From Raineyella sp034933565 (GTDB taxonomy: Bacteria; Actinomycetota; Actinomycetes; Propionibacteriales; Propionibacteriaceae): a DNA stretch of 64,000 nt. Below are positions 8,287 to 17,058 of this stretch, in pieces. The stretch is from assembly GCF_034933565.1 (NCBI RefSeq), contig NZ_JAYFNG010000008.1:1-64000 (forward strand), given 5' to 3'. The translations under genes were made by a program, and so were the position numbers. Position 1 is the stretch's first letter, and each line of letters opens with the position of its first letter. Below the pieces are notes generated by a model. That model was not told where the DNA came from. It saw only the letters and a program-made list of their open reading frames with translations, and ran no database searches.

Positions 8287-9822
8287 TCAGCGGGTCCGGC
8301 CCAGCACCAGCTCCAGCAGCGCCGGGGCGTGTTCCTCGACCGCGTCGGCGAGGGTGTCGATCATCGTCTCGCGGCGCGCGTCGAAGCCCGGCGCCGCCGG
8401 ATCCGGCCGCCAGGCAGATCCCGACACGTCAGCGATCTCGGTGAGGAAGGCGCGCCGGAACGCGTCGTCCTCCATCGTCCCGTGCCACATCGTGCCGTAC
8501 ACCGCCCCGGCCCGCGCCCCGTCGAGGAACCGCTCCGCGCCCGCGTCGACGGTCGCCACGCCGTGGTGGATCTCGTAGCCGGTGACCGTACGCCCGTGCC
8601 AGGACCCGGTCGGCCGACCGAGCGACTTCTCGGCATGGAACACCGTGTCGGCCGGCAGCAGCCCGAGCCCGGGAACGGTGCCGGTCGAGGCTGTCCCGGA
8701 AGTGGTGGTGCCGGTCGAGGCTGCCCGGAGGGAGCCCGTCGCCGGCGAGGGGCCCGTCGCCTCGACGCCGTCCGGGTCGGCGATCGTACGGCCCAGCGCC
8801 TGGTAGCCGCCGCAGATGCCCAGCACCGGCCGGTCGGTGGCCGCGCGGGCCGCCAGCACCGCCCCGATGCCGGTCGCCCGCAGCCAGGCCAGGTCACCGA
8901 GCGTCGAGCGACTGCCCGGCACGACCACCAGGTCGGCCGCGGCCAGCACATCAGGACGGGTGGTGACGGTCAGGTCGAGGCCCGGCTCGGCGGCCAGCGC
9001 GTCGAGGTCGGTGGCGTTGGAGACCCGCGGCAACCGGACCACCGCGACGGTCAGCCGCGGCCCGGCGTCGCGCACCGCGGACGCCGGGGAGCCGACCAGC
9101 AGGGTGTCCTCGCTGTCCAGCCAGACCCCGTCGAGCCACGGCACGACGCCGAAGCAGGGCAGCCCGGTCCGCGCGGTCAGGGTGTCCAGCCCGGGCCGCA
9201 GCACCTCGACGTCGCCGCGGAACTTGTTCACCAGGTAGCCGGCGAGCAGTGCCCGGTCGGCGTCGTCGAGCAGCCCCCAGGTGCCGTAGACCGCGGCGAG
9301 CATGCCACCCCGGTCGATGTCGCCGACCAGCGCCACCGGCAGCCCGAAGCGCCGGGCCAGGCCCATGTTGACGTAGTCGCCCTCGCGCAGGTTGATCTCC
9401 GCCGGCGACCCGGCGCCCTCGCAGATGATCAGGTCGTACGCCGCGTCGAGCGCCTCGTACGCCGCCCCGGCCGCCTCGATCAGGGCGCCCCGCCCGTGCG
9501 CGTACTCGCCCGCCTCGAGCGTGCCGTACGGCCGGCCGCGCAGCACCACGTGGGAGCGGCGGTCGGTCGAGGGCTTCAGCAGCACCGGGTTCATGTCGAC
9601 CGTCGGGGTGACCCGCGCCGCGCGGGCCTGCAGCCACTGGGCCCGGCCGATCTCCCCGGCGCGCCCGTCCGGCCCGTCGACCACCATCGAGTTGTTGGAC
9701 ATGTTCTGCGCCTTGTACGGCGCGACCCGGACCCCGCGGCGGGCCGCGGCCCGGCACAGCCCGGTGACCAGCAGCGACTTGCCCGCGTCCGAGGACGTCC
9801 CGGCGACCAGCAGCCCGGCCAT
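8287..9822 (-). CDS. cobQ: Cobyric acid synthase
   Basis: CobQ amidates four carboxylates of adenosylcobyrinate a,c-diamide using glutamine and ATP. The 511-residue product starts MAGLLVAGTSSDAGKS, a dethiobiotin-synthetase-like P-loop, followed by VDMNPVLLKP. It has a C-terminal class I glutamine amidotransferase domain with the nucleophile in GICGGYQALG and the catalytic histidine region YEIHHG. A Thr/Ser/Gly-rich insertion sits just after the nucleophile segment. The ATG at 9822 overlaps the TGA of the upstream gene as TGATG, which fixes the start although the frame is open for 55 more codons. Confidence 0.95.
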   Translation of the reverse strand: MAGLLVAGTSSDAGKSLLVTGLCRAAARRGVRVAPYKAQNMSNNSMVVDGPDGRAGEIGRAQWLQARAARVTPTVDMNPVLLKPSTDRRSHVVLRGRPYGTLEAGEYAHGRGALIEAAGAAYEALDAAYDLIICEGAGSPAEINLREGDYVNMGLARRFGLPVALVGDIDRGGMLAAVYGTWGLLDDADRALLAGYLVNKFRGDVEVLRPGLDTLTARTGLPCFGVVPWLDGVWLDSEDTLLVGSPASAVRDAGPRLTVAVVRLPRVSNATDLDALAAEPGLDLTVTTRPDVLAAADLVVVPGSRSTLGDLAWLRATGIGAVLAARAATDRPVLGICGGYQALGRTIADPDGVEATGPSPATGSLRAASTGTTTSGTASTGTVPGLGLLPADTVFHAEKSLGRPTGSWHGRTVTGYEIHHGVATVDAGAERFLDGARAGAVYGTMWHGTMEDDAFRRAFLTEIADVSGSAWRPDPAAPGFDARRETMIDTLADAVEEHAPALLELVLGRTR

Positions 9823-11315
9823 CAGGCGAGCGCCGCGGCGATCGCGGTCGCGGCGGCCTGGCCGGAGCGGACGACCGCCGACATCCCCATGCCGTCGATG
9901 CCGGCGCCGGCCAGGGCCAGCCGCGGCAGACTCGTCGACAGGGCGGTGCGCACCGCGGCCACCCGGGCCGGATGGCCCACCTCGCACTGCGGCATCGCCG
10001 GCCAGCGGACCACGGTGGAGTCCAGCACGTCGGCGCGCACCCCGGTGGTGCGGTGCAGGTCATCGAGCAGGCGGGCGGCGAGCTCGGCGTCGTCGAGCTC
10101 GTCGACGACGTGCAGGCCGACCCGGCCGGCCGAGATGCGGACCAGGAACGCGTTGTCGTCGCGGCCGTCGGCGGTGCGCCGCAGATGCGGCCACTTGGTG
10201 CCGAGGAAGGTCGCCGCCTTCATCGTCCACGGGGCGTCGGAGGGCAGCAGGATGCCGTTCGTCTCCGGTGTGGCGCGCAGCGGGAACCGGTCCCCGGCAG
10301 CGTGGTGGAAGACCTGGTCGGCCGTCAGCGCCACGATCAGGTTGACCACCGACGCCGAGCGCTGCTCCCGCAGCGGCTCCGCGGCGCGGGTGAGCGGGCC
10401 GAGCAACCCGGCCGTCACCGGGGTCGGGGTGGCGAGGACGATCGCGTCGGTCTCGTAGCCGCCCGCGGTGGTGCGGACCTGCCAGCGGCCGGCGGCACGG
10501 ACGATCTGGCGCACCTCGACGCCGCGGGCGATCCGTCCGCCGTGGCCCTCGATGTCGGAGGCCAGGGCGTCGACGAAGGTCTGCAGTCCGTCGGCCCAGC
10601 TGATGAACGACGGCCCGCTGGTGGTCGGCCGCGGGGCGCTGCGGCGGATCAGCGAGGTCCGGTGCTCGGCGGCGCCCACCAGCTGCGGGGCGGTGCCGCG
10701 CAACGACAGCCGGTAGACGTCGCCGCTGTGCAGGCTGCCGAGCAGCGGGTCGACGAACCGCCGGACCACCTCGTGGCCGAACCGGCCGGCGAGGAAGTCG
10801 CCCACGCTGACGTCCCGCTCGGGCGCCAGCGGCGGCGCGAGCCGGGCCAGCACCGGCTCCATCCCGGCGCGCACCAGGCCGGGCAGCGACAGCATGCCGG
10901 ACTGCAGGACCGGGCGGATCCGGCTCGGCCCGGTGGGCCCGAGGCCGGCCGGCATCGGCTGGGCGCCACGCGGATGACCCAGCAGGGTGTGGCCGTGGTG
11001 GGAGCCCAGCGGGTCGTCCCACAGACCGAGGTCACGGACCAGCGCGGACAGGTGTGGTGGTGCCACATGGATCGCCTCGGCGCCGACGTCGACACGACGA
11101 TCGGCGAAGTCGACCGTCCGGACCTGGCCACCGATCCGGTCGGAGGCTTCGACGACGGTCACCCGCGCGCCCGCGCGCACCAGGTCGCGGGCGGCCACCA
11201 GGCCGGCCACCCCGCCGCCGATGACGATGACGTGCCCGGTCGGACGGTGCGTGCCGCCACGCGCGGGGCCGGCCGCGGACGGAGCGGGGGCGGTCTCGGA
11301 CAGGGAGGTCTCCAT
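9822..11315 (-). CDS. hemY: Protoporphyrinogen/coproporphyrinogen oxidase (HemY/CgoX type)
   Basis: An FAD-dependent oxidase of heme biosynthesis that uses oxygen to aromatise protoporphyrinogen or coproporphyrinogen. The 497-residue protein has the dinucleotide-binding motif VIVIGGGVAGLVAARDL near residues 29-45, then the VEASDRIGGQVRT flavin contact, and ends GIDGMGMSAVVRSG, typical of the amine-oxidase superfamily C-terminus. The first about 27 residues are a low-complexity Ala/Pro tail not needed for the fold. A TAGCCT -10 box lies 6 bases upstream (leaderless). Coupling to cobQ by TGATG puts a heme and a cobalamin step in one mRNA. The exact substrate (copro- or protoporphyrinogen) is not distinguishable here. 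Confidence 0.85.
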   Translation of the reverse strand: METSLSETAPAPSAAGPARGGTHRPTGHVIVIGGGVAGLVAARDLVRAGARVTVVEASDRIGGQVRTVDFADRRVDVGAEAIHVAPPHLSALVRDLGLWDDPLGSHHGHTLLGHPRGAQPMPAGLGPTGPSRIRPVLQSGMLSLPGLVRAGMEPVLARLAPPLAPERDVSVGDFLAGRFGHEVVRRFVDPLLGSLHSGDVYRLSLRGTAPQLVGAAEHRTSLIRRSAPRPTTSGPSFISWADGLQTFVDALASDIEGHGGRIARGVEVRQIVRAAGRWQVRTTAGGYETDAIVLATPTPVTAGLLGPLTRAAEPLREQRSASVVNLIVALTADQVFHHAAGDRFPLRATPETNGILLPSDAPWTMKAATFLGTKWPHLRRTADGRDDNAFLVRISAGRVGLHVVDELDDAELAARLLDDLHRTTGVRADVLDSTVVRWPAMPQCEVGHPARVAAVRTALSTSLPRLALAGAGIDGMGMSAVVRSGQAAATAIAAALA

Positions 11316-11321
11316 GCCTGC

Positions 11322-11327
11322 AGGCTA
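11322..11327 (-). promoter_or_regulatory. -10 box TAGCCT of the hemY-cobQ unit
   Basis: TAGCCT on the minus strand ends 6 bases before ATG 11315. Confidence 0.55.
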
Positions 11328-11517
11328 CCGGGGATGTGTGACGGTCGCCGGGCCGGGCGTGGCGCCCGACCGGCCCCGTACGGTCGCGTCCACCGGACGT
11401 CGCACACCATCCGGTGCCACGATGGAGGACAGGCGTGATCCGGATCACGGAACGCGGATGCCCCGGATTGTGGGGATCCGCCAATGAAGGGTCAGGGGTT
11501 TCTGTCGCACCCCCTTC

Positions 11518-11580
11518 CTGACGTGCAACCTACGGTCCCGTAACGTCACTCCCAGGACAGGCTACGGAAGCGTAGGTTAC
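11518..11580 (+). promoter_or_regulatory. Promoter with two operator-like palindromes, 2-oxoacid dehydrogenase operon
   Basis: CTGACG (11518-11523) and TAACGT (11541-11546) are spaced by 17 bp and form a plausible sigma-A promoter. Palindrome 1 is CTACG-GTCC-CGTAA (11530-11543) and lies over the spacer and the -10 box. Palindrome 2 is CTACG-GAAG-CGTAG (11562-11575), just downstream of the expected start site. Their centres are 32 bp apart, about three helical turns. The outer flanks AACC and GGTT are also mirrored. This looks like a double operator for a dimeric repressor; the regulator is unknown. The ribosome site AAGGAGG is near 11600. Confidence 0.6.
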
Positions 11581-11609
11581 CGGGCCGCTGGACGTACGAA
11601 GGAGGCCTC

Positions 11610-12887
11610 ATGGCCGTGCAGACCCCCGCCCGACAAGGGCGGACGGACCCGTCGGGGGTGTCCGGCCCGGCTCCGACGCCGGGCGGTGACATCCGGATGA
11701 TCAGCCTGCTCGGCGTCGACGGCGTACGGCTGACCGATCCGGACCACGCGTTCGGCGGCACCGACGCCGACGTCGCCACCCTGCTGCGCGACATGGTGCT
11801 GACCCGCCGGCTGGACACCGAGGGCACCGCCCTGCAGCGGCAGGGCCAGCTGGGCCTGTGGCCGCCGACGTTGGGCCAGGAGGCGGTCGGCGCCGGGACG
11901 ATGCGGGCGATGAAGTCGGCCGACATGTGCTTCCCGTCCTACCGCGAGCACGGTGCGGCGCTGGTCCGCGGGGTCGACCCGCTGGACCTGATGTCGCTGT
12001 GGCGCGGTGTCGACATGGGGGGCTGGGACCCGATCGCGACCCGGTTCAACCGCTACTCGATCGTCATCGGCTCCCACCCGCTGCACGCGGTCGGCTGGGC
12101 GATGGCACTGCAGGCCGAGGGCGTCACCGGCACCGGCGGCCCCGACGACGGGGCGGTGCTGGCGTTCTTCGGCGACGGGGCCAGCGCCCAGGGCGACGTG
12201 AACGAGGCGTTCGTCTGGGCGGCCAGCTACCACGCCCCGGTCGTCTTCATCGTGACCAACAACCAGTGGGCCATCTCGGTGCCCACGTCCCGCCAGGCCA
12301 TCGTCCCGCTCGCCCGCCGCGGTGAGGGGTTCGGCATCCCGGGCGTACGGGTCGACGGCAACGACGCGCTGGCCGTGCAGGCGGTCACCGAGGCGGCCCT
12401 GGACCGGGCCCGGGCCGGGCAGGGGCCGCAGCTGATCGAGATGTTCACCTACCGGCTGGGCGCCCACACCACCTCGGACGATCCGACCAAGTACCGCTCC
12501 CGGGCCGAGGAGGACCGCTGGCGGGCCAAGGACCCGATCGAGCGGGTCCGGACGTACCTCACCCGCGCCGGCGCGATCGACGACGCCTGGTGGGCGCGGC
12601 TGCAGGCCGAGGCGGACGACTTCGCCGCCGACCTGCGGGCCCGCACCATCGCGCTCGCCCCGCCGGACTTCGCCGACTGGTTCGACGTCGTGTACGCCGA
12701 ACAGACCCCCGAGCTCGCCGACCAGCAGCACGCCTTCCGGGCGTACGTCGCCTCGTTCGAGGACCCGGCCGTCGAGGACCGAGCTGCCAAGGACCGGGCC
12801 GTCAAGAACCACACCGCCAAGAACGCGGCGCCCGAGGACCGGGCCGCCGAGCAGCACGCCGTCCACGATCGGGAGGGCCGTCGATGA
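11610..12887 (+). CDS. 2-oxoacid dehydrogenase E1 component, alpha subunit
   Basis: The thiamine-diphosphate-binding alpha subunit of a heterotetrameric E1 that decarboxylates pyruvate or branched-chain 2-oxoacids and passes the acyl group to E2. The 425-residue protein carries GHVR-like SYREHG near residue 110 and the ThDP motif starting GDGASAQGDVNEAF near 188 and closing with TNNQ. The last about 40 residues are a charged Ala/Lys/Asp/Glu repeat tail (AAKDRAVKNHTAKN) not typical of the family. ATG 11610 has AAGGAGG just upstream. The stop overlaps the E1beta start as ATGA. Sequence alone does not separate pyruvate dehydrogenase from the branched-chain enzyme; resemblance to mycobacterial Rv2497c-type proteins, from memory, favours branched-chain. 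Confidence 0.88.
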   Translation: MAVQTPARQGRTDPSGVSGPAPTPGGDIRMISLLGVDGVRLTDPDHAFGGTDADVATLLRDMVLTRRLDTEGTALQRQGQLGLWPPTLGQEAVGAGTMRAMKSADMCFPSYREHGAALVRGVDPLDLMSLWRGVDMGGWDPIATRFNRYSIVIGSHPLHAVGWAMALQAEGVTGTGGPDDGAVLAFFGDGASAQGDVNEAFVWAASYHAPVVFIVTNNQWAISVPTSRQAIVPLARRGEGFGIPGVRVDGNDALAVQAVTEAALDRARAGQGPQLIEMFTYRLGAHTTSDDPTKYRSRAEEDRWRAKDPIERVRTYLTRAGAIDDAWWARLQAEADDFAADLRARTIALAPPDFADWFDVVYAEQTPELADQQHAFRAYVASFEDPAVEDRAAKDRAVKNHTAKNAAPEDRAAEQHAVHDREGRR

Positions 12888-13924
12888 CCCCGCCACCACG
12901 CAGCACCCAGGAGCGCCGGACCGCCCGCCGGGCCCCGGTGCTCACCGAGCCGACCACGCTCACCTTCGGCAAGGCACTGACCGCCGGCCTGCGGGCCGCG
13001 ATGGCCGCCGACGACAAGGTGATCATCGCCGGTGAGGACGTCGGCACCCTGGGCGGGGTGTTCCGGATCACCGAGGGACTGCTCGACGAGTTCGGCGCCG
13101 GGCGGGTGCGCGACACCCCGCTGGGGGAGTCCGGCATCGTCGGCACCGCCATCGGCATGGCGATGCGCGGGTGGCGGCCGGTGCTGGAGATCCAGTTCGA
13201 CGGCTTCGTCTTCCCGGCGTTCAACCAGATCACCACCCAGCTCGCCCACCTCCATTCCCGCACCGCCGGCCGGATCCCGATGCCCGTCGTCGTCCGGATC
13301 CCGTTCCAGGGCGGCATCGGCGCGATCGAGCACCACTCGGAGTCGGTCGAGAGCTACTTCGTCCACACCCCGGGCCTCAAGGTCGTCAGCCCGTCCAGCC
13401 CGCACGACGCGTACTGGATGATCCAGCAGGCGGTCGCGGCGAACGACCCGGTGATCTTCCTCGAGCCCAAGCGGCGCTACCACGTCAAGGGTGAGGTCGA
13501 CCCGGCCGCCCCGCCCCGCGGGCTGTTCGAATCGGCCGTGCTGCGGCCCGGCGCCGACGTCACCGTCGTGTCGTACGGCTCGACCGTGACGACCTGTCTG
13601 GAGGCCGCCGACGCCGCGGCCCGGGAGGGCACCGACCTGGAGGTGATCGACCTGCGGTCGCTGTCGCCGCTCGACCTCGGCCCGGTGGAGGCCTCCGTGC
13701 GGAAGACCGGCCGGCTGGTCGTGGTGCACGAGGCGCCGCAGACCCTCGGCCCCGGCGCGGAGGTGGCGGCCCGGATCCAGGAGCGCTGCTTCTGGTCGCT
13801 CGAGGCGCCGGTGCTGCGGGTGACGGGCTTCGACGTGCCGTACCCGCCGAGCAAGGTGGAGCGCCACCAGCTGCCCGACCTGGACCGCATCCTCGATGCC
13901 GTCGACCGATCCCTCGACTACTGA
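12884..13924 (+). CDS. 2-oxoacid dehydrogenase E1 component, beta subunit
   Basis: The partner of E1alpha; it completes the thiamine diphosphate site and the heterotetramer. The 346-residue product has the pyrimidine-binding half (AGEDVGTLGGVFRITEGL, about residues 46-63) and the transketolase C-terminal domain (about 215-340) with VVSYGSTVTTCLEAAD and VHEAPQTLGPGAEV. The start is ATG 12884, overlapping the E1alpha stop as ATGA; the open frame extends further upstream inside E1alpha but that part has E1alpha composition. The N-terminal 20 residues are basic and disordered-looking. Confidence 0.92.
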   Translation: MTPPPRSTQERRTARRAPVLTEPTTLTFGKALTAGLRAAMAADDKVIIAGEDVGTLGGVFRITEGLLDEFGAGRVRDTPLGESGIVGTAIGMAMRGWRPVLEIQFDGFVFPAFNQITTQLAHLHSRTAGRIPMPVVVRIPFQGGIGAIEHHSESVESYFVHTPGLKVVSPSSPHDAYWMIQQAVAANDPVIFLEPKRRYHVKGEVDPAAPPRGLFESAVLRPGADVTVVSYGSTVTTCLEAADAAAREGTDLEVIDLRSLSPLDLGPVEASVRKTGRLVVVHEAPQTLGPGAEVAARIQERCFWSLEAPVLRVTGFDVPYPPSKVERHQLPDLDRILDAVDRSLDY

Positions 13925-13957
13925 CGATCCCTCGACCACTGAGCGGAAGGACCACTC

Positions 13958-15574
13958 ATGAAGCGTTTTCCCCTGCCCGACCCCGGTGAGGGCCTCACCG
14001 AGGCCGAGATCGTGACCTGGCTCGTCGCTGTCGGTGACGAGGTCAAGGTGAACGACCCGATCGTCGAGGTCGAGACCAGCAAGTCCCTGGTCGAGCTGCC
14101 CAGCCCGTGGGACGGCCGCGTCGTGGAGCTGCTGGTCGAGGTGGGTGAGACGGTCGACGTCGGCACCCCGATCATCGTGATCGACGACGGCGAGGCCGAC
14201 GAGGAGGAGGCGGGCGCCGGTGGCCCGGGCACCGCCACCGCTGCCCAAGCCGCTCCTGCCCAGGCTGCTCCCGTACCGGCCACCCCCGCGTACGCCGCCC
14301 CGGGGCTGTCTGCCCCCGCACCGGCCGTCCCGGGGCTGTCCGCTCCCGCACCGGCCGTCCCGGGGATGTCCGCTTCCGCACCGGCCGTCCCGGGGATGTC
14401 CGCTCCCGCACCGGCCGTCCCGGGGCTGTCCGCTCCCGCACCGGCCGTCCCGGGGCTGTCCGCCGCGCCGGCCACTCCCGTGGCGCCGGTGGAGGCCGCT
14501 CCTGCGCCGCGGGCGGCCGCCGTCCCGGCTGCGTCGCCGGCGGCCGAGCCCGAGGCACCCGCTGCGGCCACTGCGAACCTGGTCGGCTACGGCCCCGAGG
14601 CCGCCGCCACCGTCCGCCGACCCCGCAAGCCCGGGGCGGCGATGGCCAAGCCGCCGGTGCGCAAGTACGCCCGCGACCGCGGCGTACGCCTCCGCGACGT
14701 TCCCGGCACCGGTCCGGGCGGCACCATCACGTACGCGGATGTGGACGCCTGGCTGGCCGCCACCAGCCGGCCCGTCGAGGCCGTCGCCCGGGTCGAGCCG
14801 CCGACCCCGTCGGTGGCCGAGGTCGCCGGCCCGGAGCACGAGTACCTGGCCGGCCCGCCGAAGCTGTCGTACGGTCGGGTGCCGATCCGGGGGGTCCGCA
14901 AGGCGACCGCCCTCGCCGTGACGAGTTCGCTGTTCACCGCCCCGCATGTCACCGAGTGGCTGACCTGCGACGTGAGCGCGACGATGGACCTGGTCGAGCG
15001 GCTCAAGAGCGCCCGCGAGTTCCGCGACGCCCGGGTGTCCCCGATGCTGATGGTGGCGAAGGCCGCCTGTCTCGCGCTGCGGACGAACCCCGAGCTGAAC
15101 GCCCGCTGGGACGAGGACGCCCAGGAGATCGTCTACTACGGCGACGTCAACCTGGGCGTGGCCGCGGCGACCCCGCGCGGGCTGCTCGTGCCCAACATCA
15201 AGGGCGCCGACCAGATGGGCCTGCTCGAGCTCGCCCACCACTTCGGTGAGCTGACCCGGACCGCCCGCGAGGGGCGGACGACCCCCGCCGACCTGCGCGG
15301 CGGCACCTTCACCATCACCAACGTCGGCGTGTTCGGCGTGGACGCGGGCACGCCGATCCTCAACAACGGCGAGTCCGGGATCCTCTGCCTGGGGGCGATC
15401 TCGCGACGGCCGTGGGTGGTCGGGCACGGGTCGGAGGAGCGGATCGAACCGCGCTGGGTCACCACCCTGGCGGTCTCCTTCGACCACCGGCTAGTCGATG
15501 GCGAGGGCGGCTCGAAGTTCCTCGCCGATGTCGCGCGACTGCTGGCCGATCCGGCCCTGGCGCTGCTCTTCTGA
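13958..15574 (+). CDS. 2-oxoacid dehydrogenase E2, dihydrolipoyl acyltransferase
   Basis: The E2 core takes the acyl group from E1 on a lipoyl arm and transfers it to CoA. The 538-residue protein has a single N-terminal lipoyl domain (residues 1-75, lipoyl lysine K42 in ETSKSLVEL). A long Ala/Pro linker follows (about 85-210) with a 10-residue tandem repeat. The peripheral subunit-binding domain (about 230-265, VRKYARDRGVRL) comes next, then a catalytic domain ending in DHRLVDGEGG near residue 508, which holds the catalytic His and Asp. It begins 33 bp after E1beta with GGAAGG upstream. No E3 gene is in the window, so lipoamide dehydrogenase must come from elsewhere. Confidence 0.92.
   Translation: MKRFPLPDPGEGLTEAEIVTWLVAVGDEVKVNDPIVEVETSKSLVELPSPWDGRVVELLVEVGETVDVGTPIIVIDDGEADEEEAGAGGPGTATAAQAAPAQAAPVPATPAYAAPGLSAPAPAVPGLSAPAPAVPGMSASAPAVPGMSAPAPAVPGLSAPAPAVPGLSAAPATPVAPVEAAPAPRAAAVPAASPAAEPEAPAAATANLVGYGPEAAATVRRPRKPGAAMAKPPVRKYARDRGVRLRDVPGTGPGGTITYADVDAWLAATSRPVEAVARVEPPTPSVAEVAGPEHEYLAGPPKLSYGRVPIRGVRKATALAVTSSLFTAPHVTEWLTCDVSATMDLVERLKSAREFRDARVSPMLMVAKAACLALRTNPELNARWDEDAQEIVYYGDVNLGVAAATPRGLLVPNIKGADQMGLLELAHHFGELTRTAREGRTTPADLRGGTFTITNVGVFGVDAGTPILNNGESGILCLGAISRRPWVVGHGSEERIEPRWVTTLAVSFDHRLVDGEGGSKFLADVARLLADPALALLF
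14300..14463 (+). repeat. 30-bp tandem repeat coding the E2 linker
   Basis: Five full 30-bp units (14300-14449) and a partial sixth encode PG(L/M)SAPAPAV repeats in the flexible linker between lipoyl and subunit-binding domains. Units differ by only one to three bases, so recent slippage or recombination is likely. Copy number would change the swinging-arm length without breaking the frame. Confidence 0.9.
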
Positions 15575-15957
15575 GTCAGGGCGGCCTTCTCGCTGTCGGA
15601 CGGTTCGAGCGGCTCCCGCGGTTCGGACGGGGCTCGGGTGGCCGCTGCAGTTCAGGCGGCCCCAGCAGCTTCAGGCGGCCGCTGCAGTTTCATTTCCTCG
15701 CGGCCCGCCGGCTGGCCGCGAGGAAATGAAATGACGGCGGCTGGCGAAGAACGCGGCGGTTGACGGGCCGGACCCCGCGGAAGCGGGCAACACCAGCCCT
15801 CCACCACGGATGAGGGCTGCGCCGGGCGGGCCGGGGCGGGCGGGCGAGGTCCGATCCTCGCTGTCAGACCCCGGTCCGCGCCGTCAGCCCTGACACTCAG
15901 GGGTCTCGTCGGATTCTCCGGCCCTCGCCGCCAGACCGCCCGGCCCCAAGGGTCTCG
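15575..15957. other. Intergenic region downstream of E2
   Basis: No gene is apparent. It holds the hairpin at 15688-15731, short direct repeats of GGCGGCCGCTGCAGTT type before it, and GC-rich imperfect repeats (GTCAGACC..CGCCCGGCC) running into the end of the DUF4282 gene. The two flanking genes converge here. Confidence 0.6.
15688..15731. terminator. Perfect 18-bp stem hairpin, probable bidirectional terminator
   Basis: The arms 15688-15705 and 15714-15731 are exact reverse complements with an 8-base loop. The outer half is AT-rich (TTTCATTTCC / GGAAATGAAA) and the inner half GC-rich. It lies about 115 bp after the E2 stop and before the convergent DUF4282 gene. There is no long T-run beyond the stem, but the A/T-rich base of the stem supplies short runs on both strands. 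Confidence 0.65.
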
Positions 15958-17058
15958 TCAGACCCCGCGGCCTTCGCTGTCAGACCGCCCGGCCTCCAGG
16001 GGACCCGTCAGGCCCCCTGGCCCGGCCGAGGGCCCCGGATCAGCCTCGGCGACGGCGGTGGTGCTGTCGTCGGGGGTGGCGTCGTCGGAGGCAGCGGCAC
16101 CGAGATTCGCGCGGATCGCCCGGGTGTCCTCACCGAGCCGGATCACCGCGAGGGCGACCTCGAGGCCGACCCGGATCAGCAGGATCCAGGCGGCCAGCAG
16201 CACGGCACCGCCCACCAGGGCGGCGATGCCCGCGGCCCCGCCGACCGAGAATCCGGTGACGATCGCGTCGATCCAGTAGAGCGCACCGGCGAGGACAAGC
16301 AGCAGGTAGAGGTACTTCGTCACCTTCGGCGCGGCCGACTCGGTGAAGCTGAGGTCGCGCAGGGCGGCGAAGGGGCTCTCGGCCGGCGCATCGTGGATCG
16401 CCCCGGTCTGCGCCGTGGGTGTCTGGTCGCCGGGGAACGGGACGGGCTGCTGTGAGGCGGCGTGCGGATCGGTGCCCTGGGCAGAGGGCGGCCCCGGTGC
16501 GTACGGCTGGCCGTACGCCGCCTCGGGCTGGCCGAAGGCGGCGCTGCCATGTCCGCCGTACGAGGGCGCAGGCTGACCGTACGAGGGGCCCTGTGTGGCC
16601 TGGCCGGGGTATTCCGAGGCACCGGCGTAGGTCTGGGGCCCGGCGTAGGTCTGGGGCCCGGCAGCGGGCTGGGCGCCGGTGTACGACGGCGGCGTGGCGG
16701 AGCCTTGGGCTCCGTACTGCCAGGGTGACGGTGGGGCCGAGCTCTGGGGGTACGCCGAGGGCGGCACCGGGCCCGGGGGCTGCGCCGTGTTCCGTGTCGC
16801 CTGCGCAGGGTTCTGTGTCGGCTGTGCCGAGGCCTGGCCCGTCGGCTGTCCGGCGGCCGCGTATCCGGTGGGTCGGCTCTCGGCGTTGCGGCGGTCGTCG
16901 CGGTCGGCGTCACCGCCGAGCCCGATGCCGTCGGCCCAGATGTGGGTGGGGTCCTCGGAGCCGGGGGCCGGGTCGGCCGCGGGGGGCCGTGGCGGGCGGT
17001 AGCGCGGCTCGTGGCCCCGTGGCTCGTACGGTCCGGGCTGGTGCGGGTCCTGGGTCAT
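15958..17058 (-). CDS. Proline-rich membrane protein with C-terminal DUF4282 domain
   Basis: A protein of 366 residues if started at ATG 17058 (MTQDPHQPGPYEP). The first about 230 residues are a Pro/Gly/Gln/Tyr/Ala-rich disordered region. The C-terminal domain starts at about PFAALRDLSFTES and has two hydrophobic helices followed by a charged tail (RLGEDTRAIRANLG), the DUF4282 pattern. Function is unknown. Such Pro-rich tails often bind partner proteins at the membrane. The open frame extends to 17229 but that extension is Arg/Pro-rich and lacks a better start. Confidence 0.7.
   Translation of the reverse strand: MTQDPHQPGPYEPRGHEPRYRPPRPPAADPAPGSEDPTHIWADGIGLGGDADRDDRRNAESRPTGYAAAGQPTGQASAQPTQNPAQATRNTAQPPGPVPPSAYPQSSAPPSPWQYGAQGSATPPSYTGAQPAAGPQTYAGPQTYAGASEYPGQATQGPSYGQPAPSYGGHGSAAFGQPEAAYGQPYAPGPPSAQGTDPHAASQQPVPFPGDQTPTAQTGAIHDAPAESPFAALRDLSFTESAAPKVTKYLYLLLVLAGALYWIDAIVTGFSVGGAAGIAALVGGAVLLAAWILLIRVGLEVALAVIRLGEDTRAIRANLGAAASDDATPDDSTTAVAEADPGPSAGPGGLTGPLEAGRSDSEGRGV

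Noticed and set aside
12449..15487. Long minus-strand open frame opposite the E1/E2 genes
   Set aside because: Same effect of high GC; the plus-strand genes have full motifs and coupled starts.
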